A stretch of DNA of 64,000 bases from Utricularia gibba (GCA_002189035.1 CM007989.1:7545501-7609500), one strand, 5' to 3'. Counted from the stretch's first letter, positions 37,380-50,633 are shown. Translations and numbers: made by a program. The notes: generated by a model from the sequence alone, not told the origin.

Positions 37380-38071
37380 TAATCGCCCGTTCCACGATCT
37401 GGGCGTCAACGAGTTCTTCGTCTTCCTCGTTCTGCAATGAATGCGGCTTTTAGAGTCACATAGTTGGGTTTTGTAAAAGATAACTGACTATTCATTTCTT
37501 ACTTCTCCTCCGAATGCTTGTAAGCAGAAACAGTCGACACAAGAAACCCTAGCTTCAAGGACATTGAGCCCCAGTTCCTCGAAGGTCTCGAGTATCGAAA
37601 CCAGCAAGCCTGGACACCTTCTCCCTGAGTTCACGATCACCATGAATCCCTTCTCCAGGTTTTCGACGGTTACCGTCTGTGTTGAAAATCAGTTCTACAC
37701 GCTCAGTGATTTTGCTTTTCTGTATCTTTTTAATACTTGAAAAGAGTGGGCGTTACCGGCCAAGAATCATTCAGGGGAACCGAAGTCTCTACAGTTGCTA
37801 CTTCTTCACTCAGCTTCTCCACCTTTTGTTTCATCTGCCTTATGTAGTTAGATGCATCTGATACAATCGACGTCTTCGTTCTCTGCAAGCATCCTGCGAT
37901 GATGAGCCATCTATGCAATGCAATGCGTAACACAGCAACAGCAGTAACAGCATGCGCCCTGTGGGCTCGTAGAGAAGAAAGGGAAAATCTTACTGCATCA
38001 GAGTGAGTGATGGTGCGAAGAAGTTCCAGCTTTCGATGAAAAGATTCTTTCTTGTGGTCTCTGGAAGCCAT
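37345..38071 (-). CDS. bHLH-like/ACT-domain small plant regulator
   Basis: Four minus-strand exons, 37994-38071, 37757-37882, 37503-37676 and 37345-37431, all phase 0, give 154 residues. The N-terminus MASRDHKKESFHRKLELLR looks like helix 1 of a bHLH lacking most of the basic region. Helix 2 is TKTSIVSDASNYIRQMKQKV followed by EKLSEEV. Residues 69-126 form an ACT-like domain (TVENLEKGFMVIVNS, CPGLLVSILETFEELGLNV, ARVSC), and the end is AITNAIKNWSETT. Plants have a family of such short bHLH-ACT proteins, usually poorly characterised; they likely dimerise with true bHLH factors (inference). Structure and phases look intact. Confidence 0.82.
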
Positions 38072-40340
38072 AGTTTTTATTTAGATTGCTTGCTTACTCC
38101 CTTTCTCCTCCTCCCTTCTTCCACCTCGCTCCCTCAACACCCCTCCGTCCCGTCCCGTCCTTTAAAGATGTCGTCTCCCGACCCATGCAATTTTTCCAAA
38201 TCCAAAAATGCCAGAGAATGACATCGAAATCTGTGCAAAATCCTTTTTTTTCTGCATAAAAAAAATTCCCGGATGAACACAAACTACCATTTTGCCACTG
38301 CGCAATTTGTGGCATCATCAGCTGAATCCACTTCTACCCTTGCCTGTTTGTCGTCACACCAGTGGCTTCTGTAGCAAATAATCTATCTCTAAGCACACAG
38401 AAAGTGAATCAGATAAGGAGAATGATGTTCATTTCACAAAGGGGAGAATATCTTCTGGCTCGTGCTACGTGGGAGGGGCATATTTTGTTTGGTTCGAAGG
38501 CAACAATATGCAACGTAGCAGAATCAGTACATGAGCGCAGGCATACCACGCTACACATGACTCGGATAAATTGTGTAGGCGTACAGAAACTGAGGAGGAG
38601 GAGGAGGAAGAAGAGGAGCTCGTGAGCTTGAAACTTGTCATGGCTGCATGCTACAGGTATGCGTTTTTGTGTCTGTCTGCTGTGTAGCATCCACCTTTTC
38701 CTAGATAAGAGTCATGTGATGCTTATGGATAAGTACACGGAGGAATATATATATAGATATCAATGATGAACAATTTGATGCATGAGTGCCTATGTGTGTT
38801 GTCTGTGTGAGTGGGAAATCTGAAAGGCTCCAAAGGGTCTTCACGGGAAATTTGAAGCTCCCAGCCGTCATATTTGTCTTCTCCCACTCCTCTCTTTCTA
38901 CACGTGCGCCTTCACCATTTTGGTTTTCTTATTCTTTTCGCTTCCATTTGTCTCGTCTCTGGATGCCAGTCAACTCAGCAAAAAAAGGCGTAGATGAAGG
39001 AGGGGATGGTTGAATTAAGCCATTACCACTGACCCTGCAGCTGCTGTGAATTAAGCTCCCCGTGCTGGTGGTTGGGATTCGGGTTTTGAATGCTAAGAGA
39101 AAGGAGAATCTACAGGAAGCTCCTTGTCCCCAAATGCATAGCAAATAATTCTCCGCTCTGCTACAGACAGATGCATCCTGCCCAGAGATTAAATCACGGG
39201 ATGTTATCAGAATGTCCGTCCGGATGATTCGAGTCGAGCTTCCTGCCTCTCACACGCAACACCGCACCATACCCTGTGATCAGAAGAAGAAGCTCTTCAT
39301 CATCGTCCCCAGCACACACAGAAGATGATATGATGATGCTTACATGCACAGCCATCACGATCTTATGGGGGCTGCATTATTTGTTAGGTTTTTCCCAAGA
39401 TTCTGTACTCAAACTCGCACATTATTATTGTCTTCTGGAGTGGCGACTAAAGCTGGAGAGCAGTGGAGAAATGGGGTAAGAAATGGTAGACTTGTGAATG
39501 GCGACTAAAAGTGGATCACGGGCAGCAGTAAAAGTACATTCACATGCAAGTGTTACAAACCACAACAAAATGACTCGATGAACATATCGCCCGAGTCCAA
39601 CAAACTCGGGAATTCCCTTACTGCTTTTTTTTTTTCTCACCCATTTATCCCTTCTAACCTGCATGCTAATCAACACATATTGTAACAAACAATTTCATAT
39701 CGAAAAATAAAAATAAAATAATGAAATATATAATAAATTATATATTACTAGTAATTGATTATGTTTAATCTTTTATAATAATTTATGTTTTTTTGTATAT
39801 TTGGATTTCATGTATACTCAAATAACTTATTGAATCTTTAATTTCAAACTCCCCGATTAAATCCACCATCCCATGCTTCTAGGGAGATCAAACTTGAATC
39901 ATGGTAAACACCTTGTGTCTTTGATTCGTCATTTGTACTGGAAAATGCTTCAGTACGAAGCATGAACAAACAGACTTTTTAACCTCTATCACATCCAAAT
40001 GCACGGTTGTATCTAATGCCAAAAATGGTGAATATCAATTTACCAAAAAAAATGATTAATCCTCCTTCATGCACACATATACATGATATGCAATGGAGGG
40101 TGACGTCACATTTCTACGATAATTGGAACTAATAGAAAAACTATAATTTATGAATTATCAATGAATACGAGTATTAGGAATAAATATAAGTGATGATTTT
40201 ATTAATATATAGTGAATAATTAAATGTTTTTAAAAAATTATATAAGATAATTATGATTAAATATATAAAAAACATTATTACCAGAATTGATAATAAATAA
40301 TCACTGCAAATTGGGCTTCCTTATGATAATATTAAGGCCC
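38072..40340. other. long gene-free spacer with a GAG microsatellite
   Basis: Promoter side of the bHLH/ACT-like gene. An imperfect (GAG/GAA)n tract lies at about 38592-38618, and AT-rich segments at about 39690-39860 and 40130-40300. No protein or RNA gene that I can support. Confidence 0.55.
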
Positions 40341-41666
40341 ATTAAGATTCATCAACACTTGAAACTTGTGCAAAAATTTGAACTTCTGCATCGACTTCCA
40401 TTCCGCATCTCGGGTGCAGTTTCCGCATTCGATCTGCTCCGGCGTGGAAGAATCTTCTGATATCTCTGTGTGATTGGGTAAGTTTGGGAAATGGTGAATC
40501 TACTTCACCTTTTTTTTTTATCTTCGTATGTGTTATATGAGTTGACACTGAATGCTCCTTTTTTATTCTTGGTTTTTGTGCTGATTCTGATGGTCCGTTT
40601 TGCCGGTACGTAGGTTAAATTGAGAAATTGATCGTGGGTATTATGTGAAAGGGTTTACCCATTTCGTTTACCTTAGAAGGGTGGTAGCATGTGGTTGGTT
40701 GAAGGGGGTGGGTGACGGCCCCTGCCTGCCCCCCGTGGGGCCGCCGCTGATGTGGTTGAAGCGATTTATATATTTGCATTCATCTGAGTAGAAAAATGAT
40801 GTTTCGTAGACATTTCGAACAGTAAAGTTACTGCTTGGATTCTCTTCAGCTAATTATGAAGCACGTGCCAAAATGTTTAAGCTGACAATCTTGCAACCTG
40901 AAAAACTGATTTTTTGTTCTCTTTCAATGAAACCAACTTCATCTGCCAGTTTTTCAGTTGGATTCACTCTGTATTCTGCTCCATTACCCACTTCATGAAT
41001 TTCAATGGCGTGAAGGCTGCTTGCGAGTTGAATAAGGGTCAAGATCTTTGTTTTATGATGATTCAAGTATCTCAGCTCTCAACAGATCGTGCAACTGAAA
41101 TGCTCAGGTATAGAGCCAGAGGTCTTCTTATAAAGTAAGTGGCCACTAGCCTTCTCCGCCAAGAAATCTTCATGAGCACTCGTGCCAGTGTTGAATAAGG
41201 CATTGACGTGGTTCACAACCAATCGGTGACGTAGATTCTTCTGTTACCTGCAATGATATCTTGGAAGGAATAAGATCCCATCAACCATCGATCACAAGAC
41301 AAAATTTATGGTCTGGATTGAGCTGCTTGGGCTCGAAGAAGCCTATTTGTAAACTATGTTCTTGTGTTGTGATTTTCTAGGAAAGTTATAATTTTTTTGT
41401 TTTGTTCTGAGGTTCTGTACTTGGTATTCCACTAGCAGTGTCTCCTGTGTGAATAGATGCTTTCCATGTAATGTGAGATTTACAACTTCTTAAGTAATCG
41501 GTTTCTAGAAATTCCACACATCTGTCCAATTCCTAAGGGCGGGAAAATGGTTGGGCTATGCCAACACCAGAAGCATCCTACGATCCCAGTGCCACAGATC
41601 AGAATAACCTGACCAGAAGCAATACATGCCCTGAACAGAACTGAACGCCCCTAACAATCTAGATTT
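40341..41666. other. region with possible spliced transcript, unresolved
   Basis: Composition is less AT-rich than the flanks. There are good splice-like sites on the plus strand: a ggtaagt donor near 40477, a ttcag acceptor near 40849, and gtaagt near 41135. A plus-strand frame over 40914-41138 (GVKAACELNKGQDLCFMM) and a minus-strand frame over 40854-41066 overlap here. Neither resembles a family I know, so I do not call a coding gene. A non-coding RNA is equally possible. The right part is the RKD 3' flank. Confidence 0.3.
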
Positions 41667-42969
41667 TCATGGCAGTAAGCCTACGCAGTCTGATGAAGTA
41701 GAAGAGATGCAGTCAGCTATGAAATACTTGAGCTGTTCATCGTCATCATCCGTGCTTCTGGAAGCATAATAATCAACGGGGTTGATAAGATCCTCAGTCA
41801 CTCGATTGCAACTCGTTACAGGCACAGGAGATGATACCACCATTGCCATAACCTTTCTTTTCTTGTAATTCGCTTTGAAGCAAGCTTGTCTCAGTCTTTT
41901 AGTTTTCTCTTCCAGTTGCATGTCGGGTATCTCTTCCATTAACTTCTTTTCCTGCTGTAAAACTTTTATGGATTCTCTAAGTCCAACTGCATCGTCATTT
42001 CCGAGGTCCTGCCATGTAACCCAAGAAACATCGGAATTGTTTAGATTGTCATCTATTTGGGAATCATGCCCTTGGGATACAAAAAAACAAAACATAACTA
42101 GCTCAGTTCCAACAGAAACAAACTTTGAAAGGAAGTCCAGATGTTGAAAAAAGAAAATAAAAGAAAAGCATGAGTTAAGTTGTGTTGTTGTTAACCTGAA
42201 CATTCTTGATCAGGGTTTGAAGGCTTGTCAGCTTTCTGTGAGGCCACCTCTTGATCCCGAGTTCTCTACACCTTTTTTTCAACAGGGTTAATCCAACATT
42301 CAGCTCTCTCGCAGCCTGAGTTATTGGCAGGTAAAAGCAATCCGAAATCTCCTTTCTTGACAGTCTCTTAGAGCTTGAACTGCTGCTGCTGTTCTTCACA
42401 TGATTTTTCATTGATCTCTTACTTTTCTCTTCGTTCAGTAAATTTTCCTGGTCAAATATGACAGCAGTCTCCTTTTCTATGTTTTCCTGCGGCAGTTGCT
42501 GTTGCTTATGTACCTCATAAAAACCTGGCTTCATGTCATCCCATTCATAATCAAATGCCTCTGCAAATGAAGAAAATTAAAAAAGCAAAGAACAAGCTCC
42601 ATGACACTTTATACTGGTGTAGTGTGGTTGTTACCCTGGGTGAAAGAAGTTTGTTGTTGTGGCTGGTAAAATGGATCACACACAGTGAAATCCGGCAATG
42701 AAGCTCCATCGAAAACATTCACCGGCGTTCCATAGTAGTTATGCTGCATATCCCATCCGTTAAACCCATAAAATCCACAGCTTACACATACAAAATACGA
42801 TGTGTCAGATACACTGATGGCTGGTTTCCAATTTCAACGTCAAGTCTAACGAAGTGAACGACACTTACTTGAAATCAAGTGGCGCGAATGAGTAAAACTG
42901 TTCATACTCTTCCTTTGGGGGCGTCTGATGATTTGGCAGCATCATGTTTAGAGCAGCAGCGTTTTCCAT
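41667..42969 (-). CDS. RKD: RWP-RK domain (RKD) transcription factor
   Basis: Four minus-strand exons, 42869-42969, 42635-42780, 42196-42560 and 41667-42008, give 317 residues in phase. The RWP-RK domain sits at about residues 150-203: [20 protein letters not shown], then [20 protein letters not shown] coiled coil follows after the splice ([20 protein letters not shown]), with the family block [18 protein letters not shown], and an acidic C-terminus. RKD proteins act in the nucleus, chiefly in egg-cell identity and germline or reproductive development. The last splice uses the acceptor before GACCTCGG at 42008. An apparent longer frame upstream of it (GHDSQIDD) does not join in phase and is read as intron. 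Confidence 0.9.
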
Positions 42970-44225
42970 CTCTGAGAAACCAGAGATTGCCTCGCCATCC
43001 CTTTCTCTACTTCATTATAAATATGGGTGTGTGCACATTTTGGTTTGTAGGATTAAAGCAATAAATGGTTTGTGACTGCAATTATGAGAATTTACTGCAT
43101 CGAAGATCGTGCGCCATAGCTAATGCCATTGGATTAAACGCCCCCGTGCATGCATGTACGCGGGTCGGCCTGAATGAACAGGTGCATACGCGTACCATTA
43201 GGAATGCGGTTGACTTCATTCTGGGTGCCCTTCACCCCTCCAGTTCAGTTTACAGTGTTAAACTACAGACAAGGATAACTGGGAATCGGAACTTGAAATA
43301 ACAACCGTTGATGGTGCAGCAGAAGACGAATCCAATCCAGCAGCAGTACTCTTGTTCTCTCAGATGATTTTCAGCACATCATGCATTAATGTGATGTGCC
43401 TAAAAACTTGCGTAATCTTCCTCAATCTGGATCTCACATCTCCCAATGAGTATATTATTTATCACCTTTGACGAATTTAGTATTCTCATTGCTCGAAGAT
43501 GAGTGGTGCAGTGGCAAAGCCCATATGAAGCTGCTGCTGTTATGCTCTAAAGCATGATTACCAACAATTATTGCTGTTGTTATTGCCATGTAACTCCCTT
43601 GTTGCAATAGAATTCACTAAAAGATCAGTTTTTTTTGGTGTGTTAAACGCTGCCCCATGATAGCTATCCAACATTAATGATGGAAAAGGATCAGATGGAA
43701 TGCTGTTATTCCCCCATAATCATCATCCCTGATTATCTCCCATCGCTTCCTCTGAGTCATGTTTTTCTCTGTATACAACACTGGGGCACTAATGGACAGA
43801 GAAGTTCGTGTTGGACAGCAGGAGAGCAGCCTCATGGCTACCCTTTGGGAACAAGGGAGAGAAGAACCAATGGATAGAAGACCAAATCAGAGAAGATGGA
43901 AGGGCCCAATGATCCTTCTCCATGTGGAACGAAACCCAATGTTATTTATATATTAAAGGATGGTTGTGCAGTGGAAGAAAGGGGTTAGGCCCATTGGTGC
44001 AGCCAGTCGTCTTCCATCCCTGTCTCACTACCTCGTCCGGATTTGCTGGTTGCAACTAAGCCATGGATAATTAAATTGCAAACCGAGGGAAAGTTCAAGT
44101 CTTTTCATAGAGAATGAACAGAAGCACTGTGGGATGCCATGGATTTAGGCAAAGCCTTTTTTTGAATTACTAAACAAGCAGGTTAAGAGAAAGACGTGAT
44201 CGTCTTCTTCAGTTGCAGCCGGGGA
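42970..44225. other. RKD promoter region and MIF 3' flank
   Basis: About 1.25 kb without a supportable gene. Contains the presumed RKD promoter and leader. Confidence 0.5.
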
Positions 44226-44480
44226 TCAGGGGGAGGAGGAGCTGTCGCAGACGACCTCCATGTCCACGTGTCTCCGATGAAAGTTCCTGTGACAGTGGCA
44301 AGCAGCGCAGTTTAACGCCTCGGCGGTGCCATCTGGGCCACCTGCCATGAACTCACGGCAGCCGTCGACCGCATAACCGCCTATATTAGCCGCATGGTTT
44401 TTCTGGCATTCTGCGTGCCTCACCGTCGGAAAAATCCGAGGTCCCGAACTTCTTCTGATCACGATCTGCTTTTTCTTCAT
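44226..44480 (-). CDS. MIF: MINI ZINC FINGER (MIF) protein
   Basis: Single exon, 84 residues from the ATG at 44480 ([12 protein letters not shown]). It is a lone ZF-HD zinc finger: [43 protein letters not shown], with the expected Cys/His spacing and no homeodomain. MIFs form non-functional dimers with ZF-HD proteins and act as micro-protein inhibitors in hormone responses and in ending floral meristem activity. Length and N-terminus (MKKRQ.V.RRSS type) are typical. An in-frame non-ATG extension upstream (MRLG) is not needed. Confidence 0.94.
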   Translation of the reverse strand: MKKKQIVIRRSSGPRIFPTVRHAECQKNHAANIGGYAVDGCREFMAGGPDGTAEALNCAACHCHRNFHRRHVDMEVVCDSSSSP

Positions 44481-47400
44481 CCCCAATCGCACCGACGTGA
44501 GACAACCCTGGCTCGCTCCTCGATGATGCCCTAACCAAGCCTCCCCGGCGCACCCTACGACGAAAAAGCAAAAAAGATGTCGGCTTTTCAGACCAAAATG
44601 CTCACTTCACTACAAGAGTGAAACGAGTGACAGACTAACTATTAAAAGGGCGGAAAAGCCAAGGGTTTCACGACTGGAGCAGCAGCTGGCCGTTAACCTA
44701 ACCCTAACACACCATCAGCAAAAATCCAAACGACAACCTCATTGATTCATGCAAGTTCTTCGCTTTACATCAGAAAAAGATCCAGAAAGAGTTAGAATCC
44801 AATCCCACATATACATGCAACCGTATACGATAATGAACAAAAACCAAAAGATGTTCCAACACCTCAACTTGCCATGATATTATATATTCATTTGTAATCA
44901 TTGTACTGTTGAAGAAGATGTTCGAAGTAAATGCGCCTACCAACTTGGAATTCCATAATGGACACCATCACTCCTCAAGCTATTACTTTTATGTGTTTAT
45001 GGATAAGTTTCTTGTTATTTTGTTAGTTAGGATTAACCTATATTTTATGAACTTTGTCTTTGTGTTCAAGTATTGATGATAAAATATAGTATAAGCTTCT
45101 TTCTCTTCATGCTGTGGAGACAATTTTTTTTGTATCCTGCACAAAGCATCTCTTCATCCTGCACATGTGCAACTATTTCTTGTACAAATCTATTGTCTTT
45201 TTATGATGTTCTTCTTTGCATTCTCATATCATCATAGCATATTTGGAGAAGTCAGTAGGCATCATCGTAACCACAATAATGGCAAGTTGCTTGTCTGATG
45301 GGTGAAGAAAGTGTTTGATTTGCTCTCTGAGTGTGAAAGATGGCATTGGTGTCTGATTCCAGAAACAATCAAAAGTGGTGTGTTGAGCTGGGCATATGCT
45401 CTTGCTTGCAATCAGGGCAGAGCCTTAACTGGATTTCAGATCCAGAGCCACGATGGAAGGCAACATGAATGAACAATGTTGCAATCATTTCACCTGAAAG
45501 CCTGTTTCTGCGTTCTTGGCTTATTGGGTAGCAAGGACCCATCCGACAACTGGCTTGTACTGTGGAAGGGATCCAAATCAAGATAGACAGACAGATGCAT
45601 CCTCACATCACTAGTCAGTCACTCGTAAGAGTGTGCACACGCAGCCTAAATTGCAAAAAGGTGTATGTGGTTTTTGGAAAAGAAATGATTCTTATTTCCA
45701 GTGCATTGCTTTATTCCATGTGACTGCAGACGCACTGCCCCACAAATCACACTACATGCTGGCGTGAGATCTGTAGTCATTTCTGAACAAATTTTTGTGC
45801 CGGGAGGTTGGTTCTGTGAAAATCTGGAGCTTTTCTCCCAAGCTGGCAGGGTGAAAGTACTTGGTACTACTACAAATCAAGACCATTTTCGCTGCTTGCA
45901 CATGAAACCAGTACACAAAGTCCAGGACCAGGACTAAAATTTTTTTTACCTTCCAGAATCAGAATGGTGGTGTGTGATCAATGACTTTTCCAGTTGTCCC
46001 GGAGAAGAAATGTCCATATCGCGTTTAAAAGTGATCTGTTGCATTTCAATTATGTATTAGATTTTAATTTGGATATGATTGTTTACTTTAACAGAGCACG
46101 CATCTTGTTGTTTATACCCCTATGTTGGATTCCTCAGAAGTCTAAAGCCGGCACATCAGCCAGCATGTCTTCTCCAGAGAATGTGCAGTGAGGCACAAGA
46201 CATGTGCAGCCCAAACAGCATTTCCATTCACTGCTTCACGGATCTCTGGAAGGTGAAGACGCCAGCCAATTCCATGATCAACGTCACTCACTCAACTGAC
46301 TCGCTGATTTCCTCTAATTTCGTCTGAGTCTGTTGGATTCCAAGCATTTTAGTCTGGTTGCTATTACATTTGCTGTGATGAATATGTCTTTTTTTGAGTC
46401 TTAAGGTGTGCCTTAAGGGTGCTCTGTCTTTTTGCTCATTTGAAACATCACTAACAAGTTTTTTTCTGGTTGGAGTATTGTCCTGTTGTTTATCTTTAAG
46501 CACCAAACCTGTTTTCAACACGATCAGTGATGACACTGATAAACATTAGTTAATGCGATCCAACACCCTAAATACAACACATGTTCAATATGGAAGCAAT
46601 ACTGAATTTGTGTTTAAAAGCTTGGTATCTGATCAGCAAGCTTCCCTGTGATGCTGAATGTTGGACCAGAAGCATTCCCAGCGCCTTAGGCCCGGTACAA
46701 GACCAGCCCTGCCACCTACTGTTTGGTATTTGGGCCTCTGACACCCTTCCTTTTGCTAAACTCGCCATGCTACTCTATCAATCTCCATTCTCTGTAGGTG
46801 GGGTTCTACCACTGCCACTTGCAATATTATTTGCAACCCTTCCTTTCACTGTGGTTCTCTTGTTGAAAAAAAAAAAAAACCATGGTATCAAATATGATGT
46901 TCTGAGATGTAGCATGGCAACCCTTTTCTTCCCCTTGGGGTGCTGTGGGATAAGAACAAGAATAAGCTACGCAACCCATGCCTGGTGTGGGGTAGGAATT
47001 TGCAGCACCATCAAAATTGAGGAGGTAATAGTAGGGCAGCAGGGCCTCCCCATTTGGAGAGTGTGTGGCCTCAGTTGGCTGGCTGGCTGATATTTCCATC
47101 TAGAAGAATCACCAAACTTCTAGCACTTTAGAAAAAAACAAAAAGCTTTGGAAATGCTGCATTTGAAGGGTGGATGAGCACAACAGTATGCATTCAACTT
47201 GCAAGAGATCACATGGAAAACTTCTTTTAGCTCAACTCTTCTACCCCTCAAAGTTCTTTCCTTTTTTTGCTTTGGTTTCACGTGTGCCTCAAAGAACAGA
47301 TAAAAAGAACACCCCTAATCCCCTCTGTGCCACATCCTCACAGTCCCAACGCAATCTAGTACGTAACCTACGGACCAGATGATGCATATCCCCACTCAGA

Positions 47401-49490
47401 GTGGACCCTCGTCTGTCATCACTGCTGACCTCTTTCCTTTCCTTGCAGTGGGTGGCGGAGAGAAGTTTGTGATGTGTTTTTATGGGGTGGAATATCAAAA
47501 CACATAGCTGGCTGCTGTATGAAAACACATGGACCTGGTCCGCCTCCCTTTTTATTACACACATGAACTGAATCACAAGTGTCCCTGAAAATTTGAGTTC
47601 CAGAACATCGAAATACACGCAATTATTGCGCAGTAGCCGGCCACGGTATGGAGGGGTGTCTCTGATTCGCCGGACGTGGGATGAGAAGATCAAGACGAAA
47701 CTTCCCTTCTTTGCAAATGTGGCATGGCGTCCATGCTTTCTCACTGCCAAATCTGAGAACACAATCCTGAACTTGGGATGGATGATGGCCTACAGGCTCC
47801 ATCATTTACCACCAAACCACTCAAGTTGGGACCTTTAACTCCTGATATTGTGCCTGGATCAGACACGTCACTGCACACGTAAGTACTTGTTTTTATATGG
47901 AGAAAACAGTTTGACTTGGATTTGAAACGAAGTTGCTAGAGGATAGAGACACGTTCCAAGGCATCTATCTCATTACTATTCAAAATACTGCGATTATTCT
48001 GATCTAGTCTTTTTTTAAGTTTGCATTTAATGGGATGTTAATGGGTGCCAGAGCAGCAGTAGAGAGTCAACCCCACACATTGCAGATGGAGCGAGCAACT
48101 TGCGAGGGAGGCAGAGGTCAAATCCTATTCGCTTGCCCTTTTCCCATGTGCATTTATGGTATTCTTGCAATTTTCTATCCCAGAGCAGCCATCCCCCCCA
48201 CCTCCTGCTTTGACTCGTTCCACCACTCTGCTGTTTGATGCATCCACAGCAGCCTCCTGTTCTTCTAGTTGCTTCTGGAGCTTTAGATGCATGCTGCTCA
48301 CGGAATGCTGGCTTGAAACTCCTGCTAACCAGGCTTGCGTTGTGTATTGTGAAAGTGAGATGATTACATAAGAATGAACTTTGCAAAGATTCTGAACAGC
48401 CCAGATTAGGCACTGAACCAGTCTTGATGCCAAATGTACAAAAAGATTCTGATGGTGGGGGTTGGGGACACGATTGACTTGACCCTTGACTGCTACCAGC
48501 ATTTGGAAAAGGTCAACAGATCTATCTCAGCTCATAGTGCAATCACGTTCCAAAGAGCAACGTTTTCTTGCCAGATTCAGCAGCATCCGATTCCAGATGG
48601 AAACAGATTCTGACCCCTGGAAGACAAATGCAGGTGGTAATCTCAAGTTCTATCACACTTTTCATTGGGATGGGAATGGATGGATTTGTATTTTATGGGT
48701 CAATGGAGGCCACCATGGCTGACTTTGTTTGACACTGCATTTATGTCGAAGAACAGAGAGGGCCCGTCCCCCAAATGACATTCAGGATCACAAACACAAT
48801 CATGATTCCGTGTTGTAATCAATCTTAAGGAGCTTCTATTAACACCTAATACAGAATCCTACAGCTATCAGCAACCAGTGTTAACTGCCTACTGCTGTTG
48901 ATTAAATCTACTGCTACCCATCTTCCTACTCTGTAGCTTTATTATTGCCACTAAACTTTGCATAATAACGCAAGATTCTATGAGGCATGTGCCCCCCTAT
49001 ACAGCATTACAGGCTAGAGCGTGATGTGTGGAACTATGATGCTCATCTCTGACTTCTGGGTTGAAATGATGCATTTTTTGACACAGTGAGAGGGTGCTAA
49101 AAAACCAAGACGAGGTCAAACCCTGTTACAGTCTCCATTAATGTGGTTTGGAACAGTGCAAAAGGTACAAAATTGTAGTATACGAGTTTCAGAGGGGCGG
49201 GGGAAGTGGTGATCGGTGGAAACTGGGAAGCTTACAAGTCTCTTTTCATGCATACATTTATCCAGAATTGGCATAAACTAGAAGGAATTTACACCTTTGT
49301 TTTCCGCTCCTATAGCGCAACGACGCTGAACTAAGTTCATCAAGAGGGGAGGAATAAAAGCCTAGTTTGCTGCACACTGGAACGAAACAACAAAATACTT
49401 GCTCTAAGCGCCAAACTCGGCAGCTACTTGCCATCAAGAAAGGACTCCCGATTTTTTTTGTTTGCTGAGGTGGGTGGAGGGCGAAGCAGA
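44481..49490. other. 5-kb gene-free region
   Basis: I see no recognisable protein, tRNA, rRNA or known miRNA in this stretch. Composition is mixed, with several fairly GC-balanced islands at about 45400-45650, 46580-47090 and 47500-48500 containing open frames up to about 170 codons with no family resemblance. The right end is the 3' flank of the MYB gene. Confidence 0.55.
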
Positions 49491-50633
49491 TCAGTTGTAG
49501 TTGTACCCAAGAGCAACGTCGTATATGTCGATGAAATCCACGGCATCCGGCTGCTGCTGCCCCTGAGCGGAATCATCAAGAAGCCATTTTTCTAGGACGC
49601 TGAGGGGCACCACCTGACCAACGGTTTCTGGAGTCATGTTTTCCGACTCAAGTTTGGGTTCTTGCTCGCAGGATTCGTCTGCGGAGTATGAGGAGGAGTT
49701 GTTGTAGTTTTGCGTGAGAAGATTGTTGGTGCTTGTTGTGGTGGAGGAGGTAGGAGACTTGTTGTTCATCCAGTTGCCGAGCAAGCGGGAGATGTTGTCG
49801 GTGCTATACGCATATGCAGTAGTTGGTTTGGGATTGGGATTGGGAATGGGAAAGGACGGGTTGGGAGCAGGGATAGACGACGATTTATCGAGGGAAAGAG
49901 CGTCGCAGAGGGCCTTCTTGGCCATCTGAACGTCTGTCTGAAGCCTCCTCTCCCACTGGCCTCTTGATACAGCTACTGATGAGGAAGATGAGGAAGGCTT
50001 GGAGTGGGATCGGAAATTGGAATCGGAATTGGGATTGGGATTTTGTTGCTGCTGCTTCTCGAGCTTCTTTTTCAGGTGTGTGTTCCAGTAGTTCTTGATG
50101 TCATTATCGGTCCTTTCCGGAAGGTAGGAAGCTATGGCTGCCCATCTGCATCAGAAAGCAGAGCATTGAGATTGACGGCTTGCCACCCACACACCGGAAT
50201 GCAAGAAGAGTCTTTGGAATGATAGCCAGGAACGGACTGCACTCACCGGTTACCAAGAAGGGCTTGGAGATCGATGATGGTCTTCTCCTCATCTTCGGTG
50301 AAGTTGCCCCGGCGGATGCCCGGCCGGAGATAGTTAGCCATCGGAGACGGCAGCTCTTGCTGCAACGGAGCAACCCTGATATCACAACAATTCGACCACA
50401 TCAGATCTGAGCCATCAATATACCTCACAGCTAAGACCAGTGCATTCAAGAAGCATAGCACAGCAGCTCTAAATAATTCCTTCCATCCTTCTAAACTCAC
50501 CTGTGTTCTTAGGAACAGCTCTCCAATTTCCAGGCCCATGTTCCTGAATGTAAGAAACAAGGATGATATCTTCCTCGGGCGTCCAGGGCCCTTTCTTCAC
50601 GCCCACTTTCTCACAGCACGGTAGCCTTCCCAT
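49491..50633 (-). CDS. R2R3-MYB, subgroup 1 (MYB30/60/94/96-like), with a 1-base frameshift in exon 2
   Basis: Three minus-strand exons, 50501-50633, 50247-50375 and 49491-50145. R2 begins [20 protein letters not shown] and continues [15 protein letters not shown]. Exon 2 encodes [12 protein letters not shown], then, in the next frame, [20 protein letters not shown] and LQALLGNR. Exon 3 gives [20 protein letters not shown] and the subgroup-1 motif [20 protein letters not shown], and ends VLEKWLLDD...YNYN. Subgroup-1 MYBs control cuticular wax/very-long-chain fatty acid synthesis, drought and hypersensitive responses, or guard-cell aperture. Exon 2 is 129 bases where this exon is classically 130, and the frame breaks between RLRW and NYLRP (about 50337-50338). 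As read, the protein would truncate inside the DNA-binding domain. Confidence 0.9.

Noticed and set aside
41050-41100. ATGATGA ... CTGA spacing like a box C/D snoRNA.
   Set aside because: Too short between boxes, with no terminal stem and no recognisable guide. Not supported.
42009-42080. Extra coding text [17 protein letters not shown] in front of the RKD coiled coil.
   Set aside because: It is in frame with the last exon, but the only AG before it joins out of phase to exon 3. The acceptor at 42008 gives the family junction KNVQ-DLGND, so this is intron.
46581-47090. 169-codon open frame between MIF and MYB.
   Set aside because: No motif or family resemblance, a lysine run from an A homopolymer, and unusual composition. 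No coding evidence.
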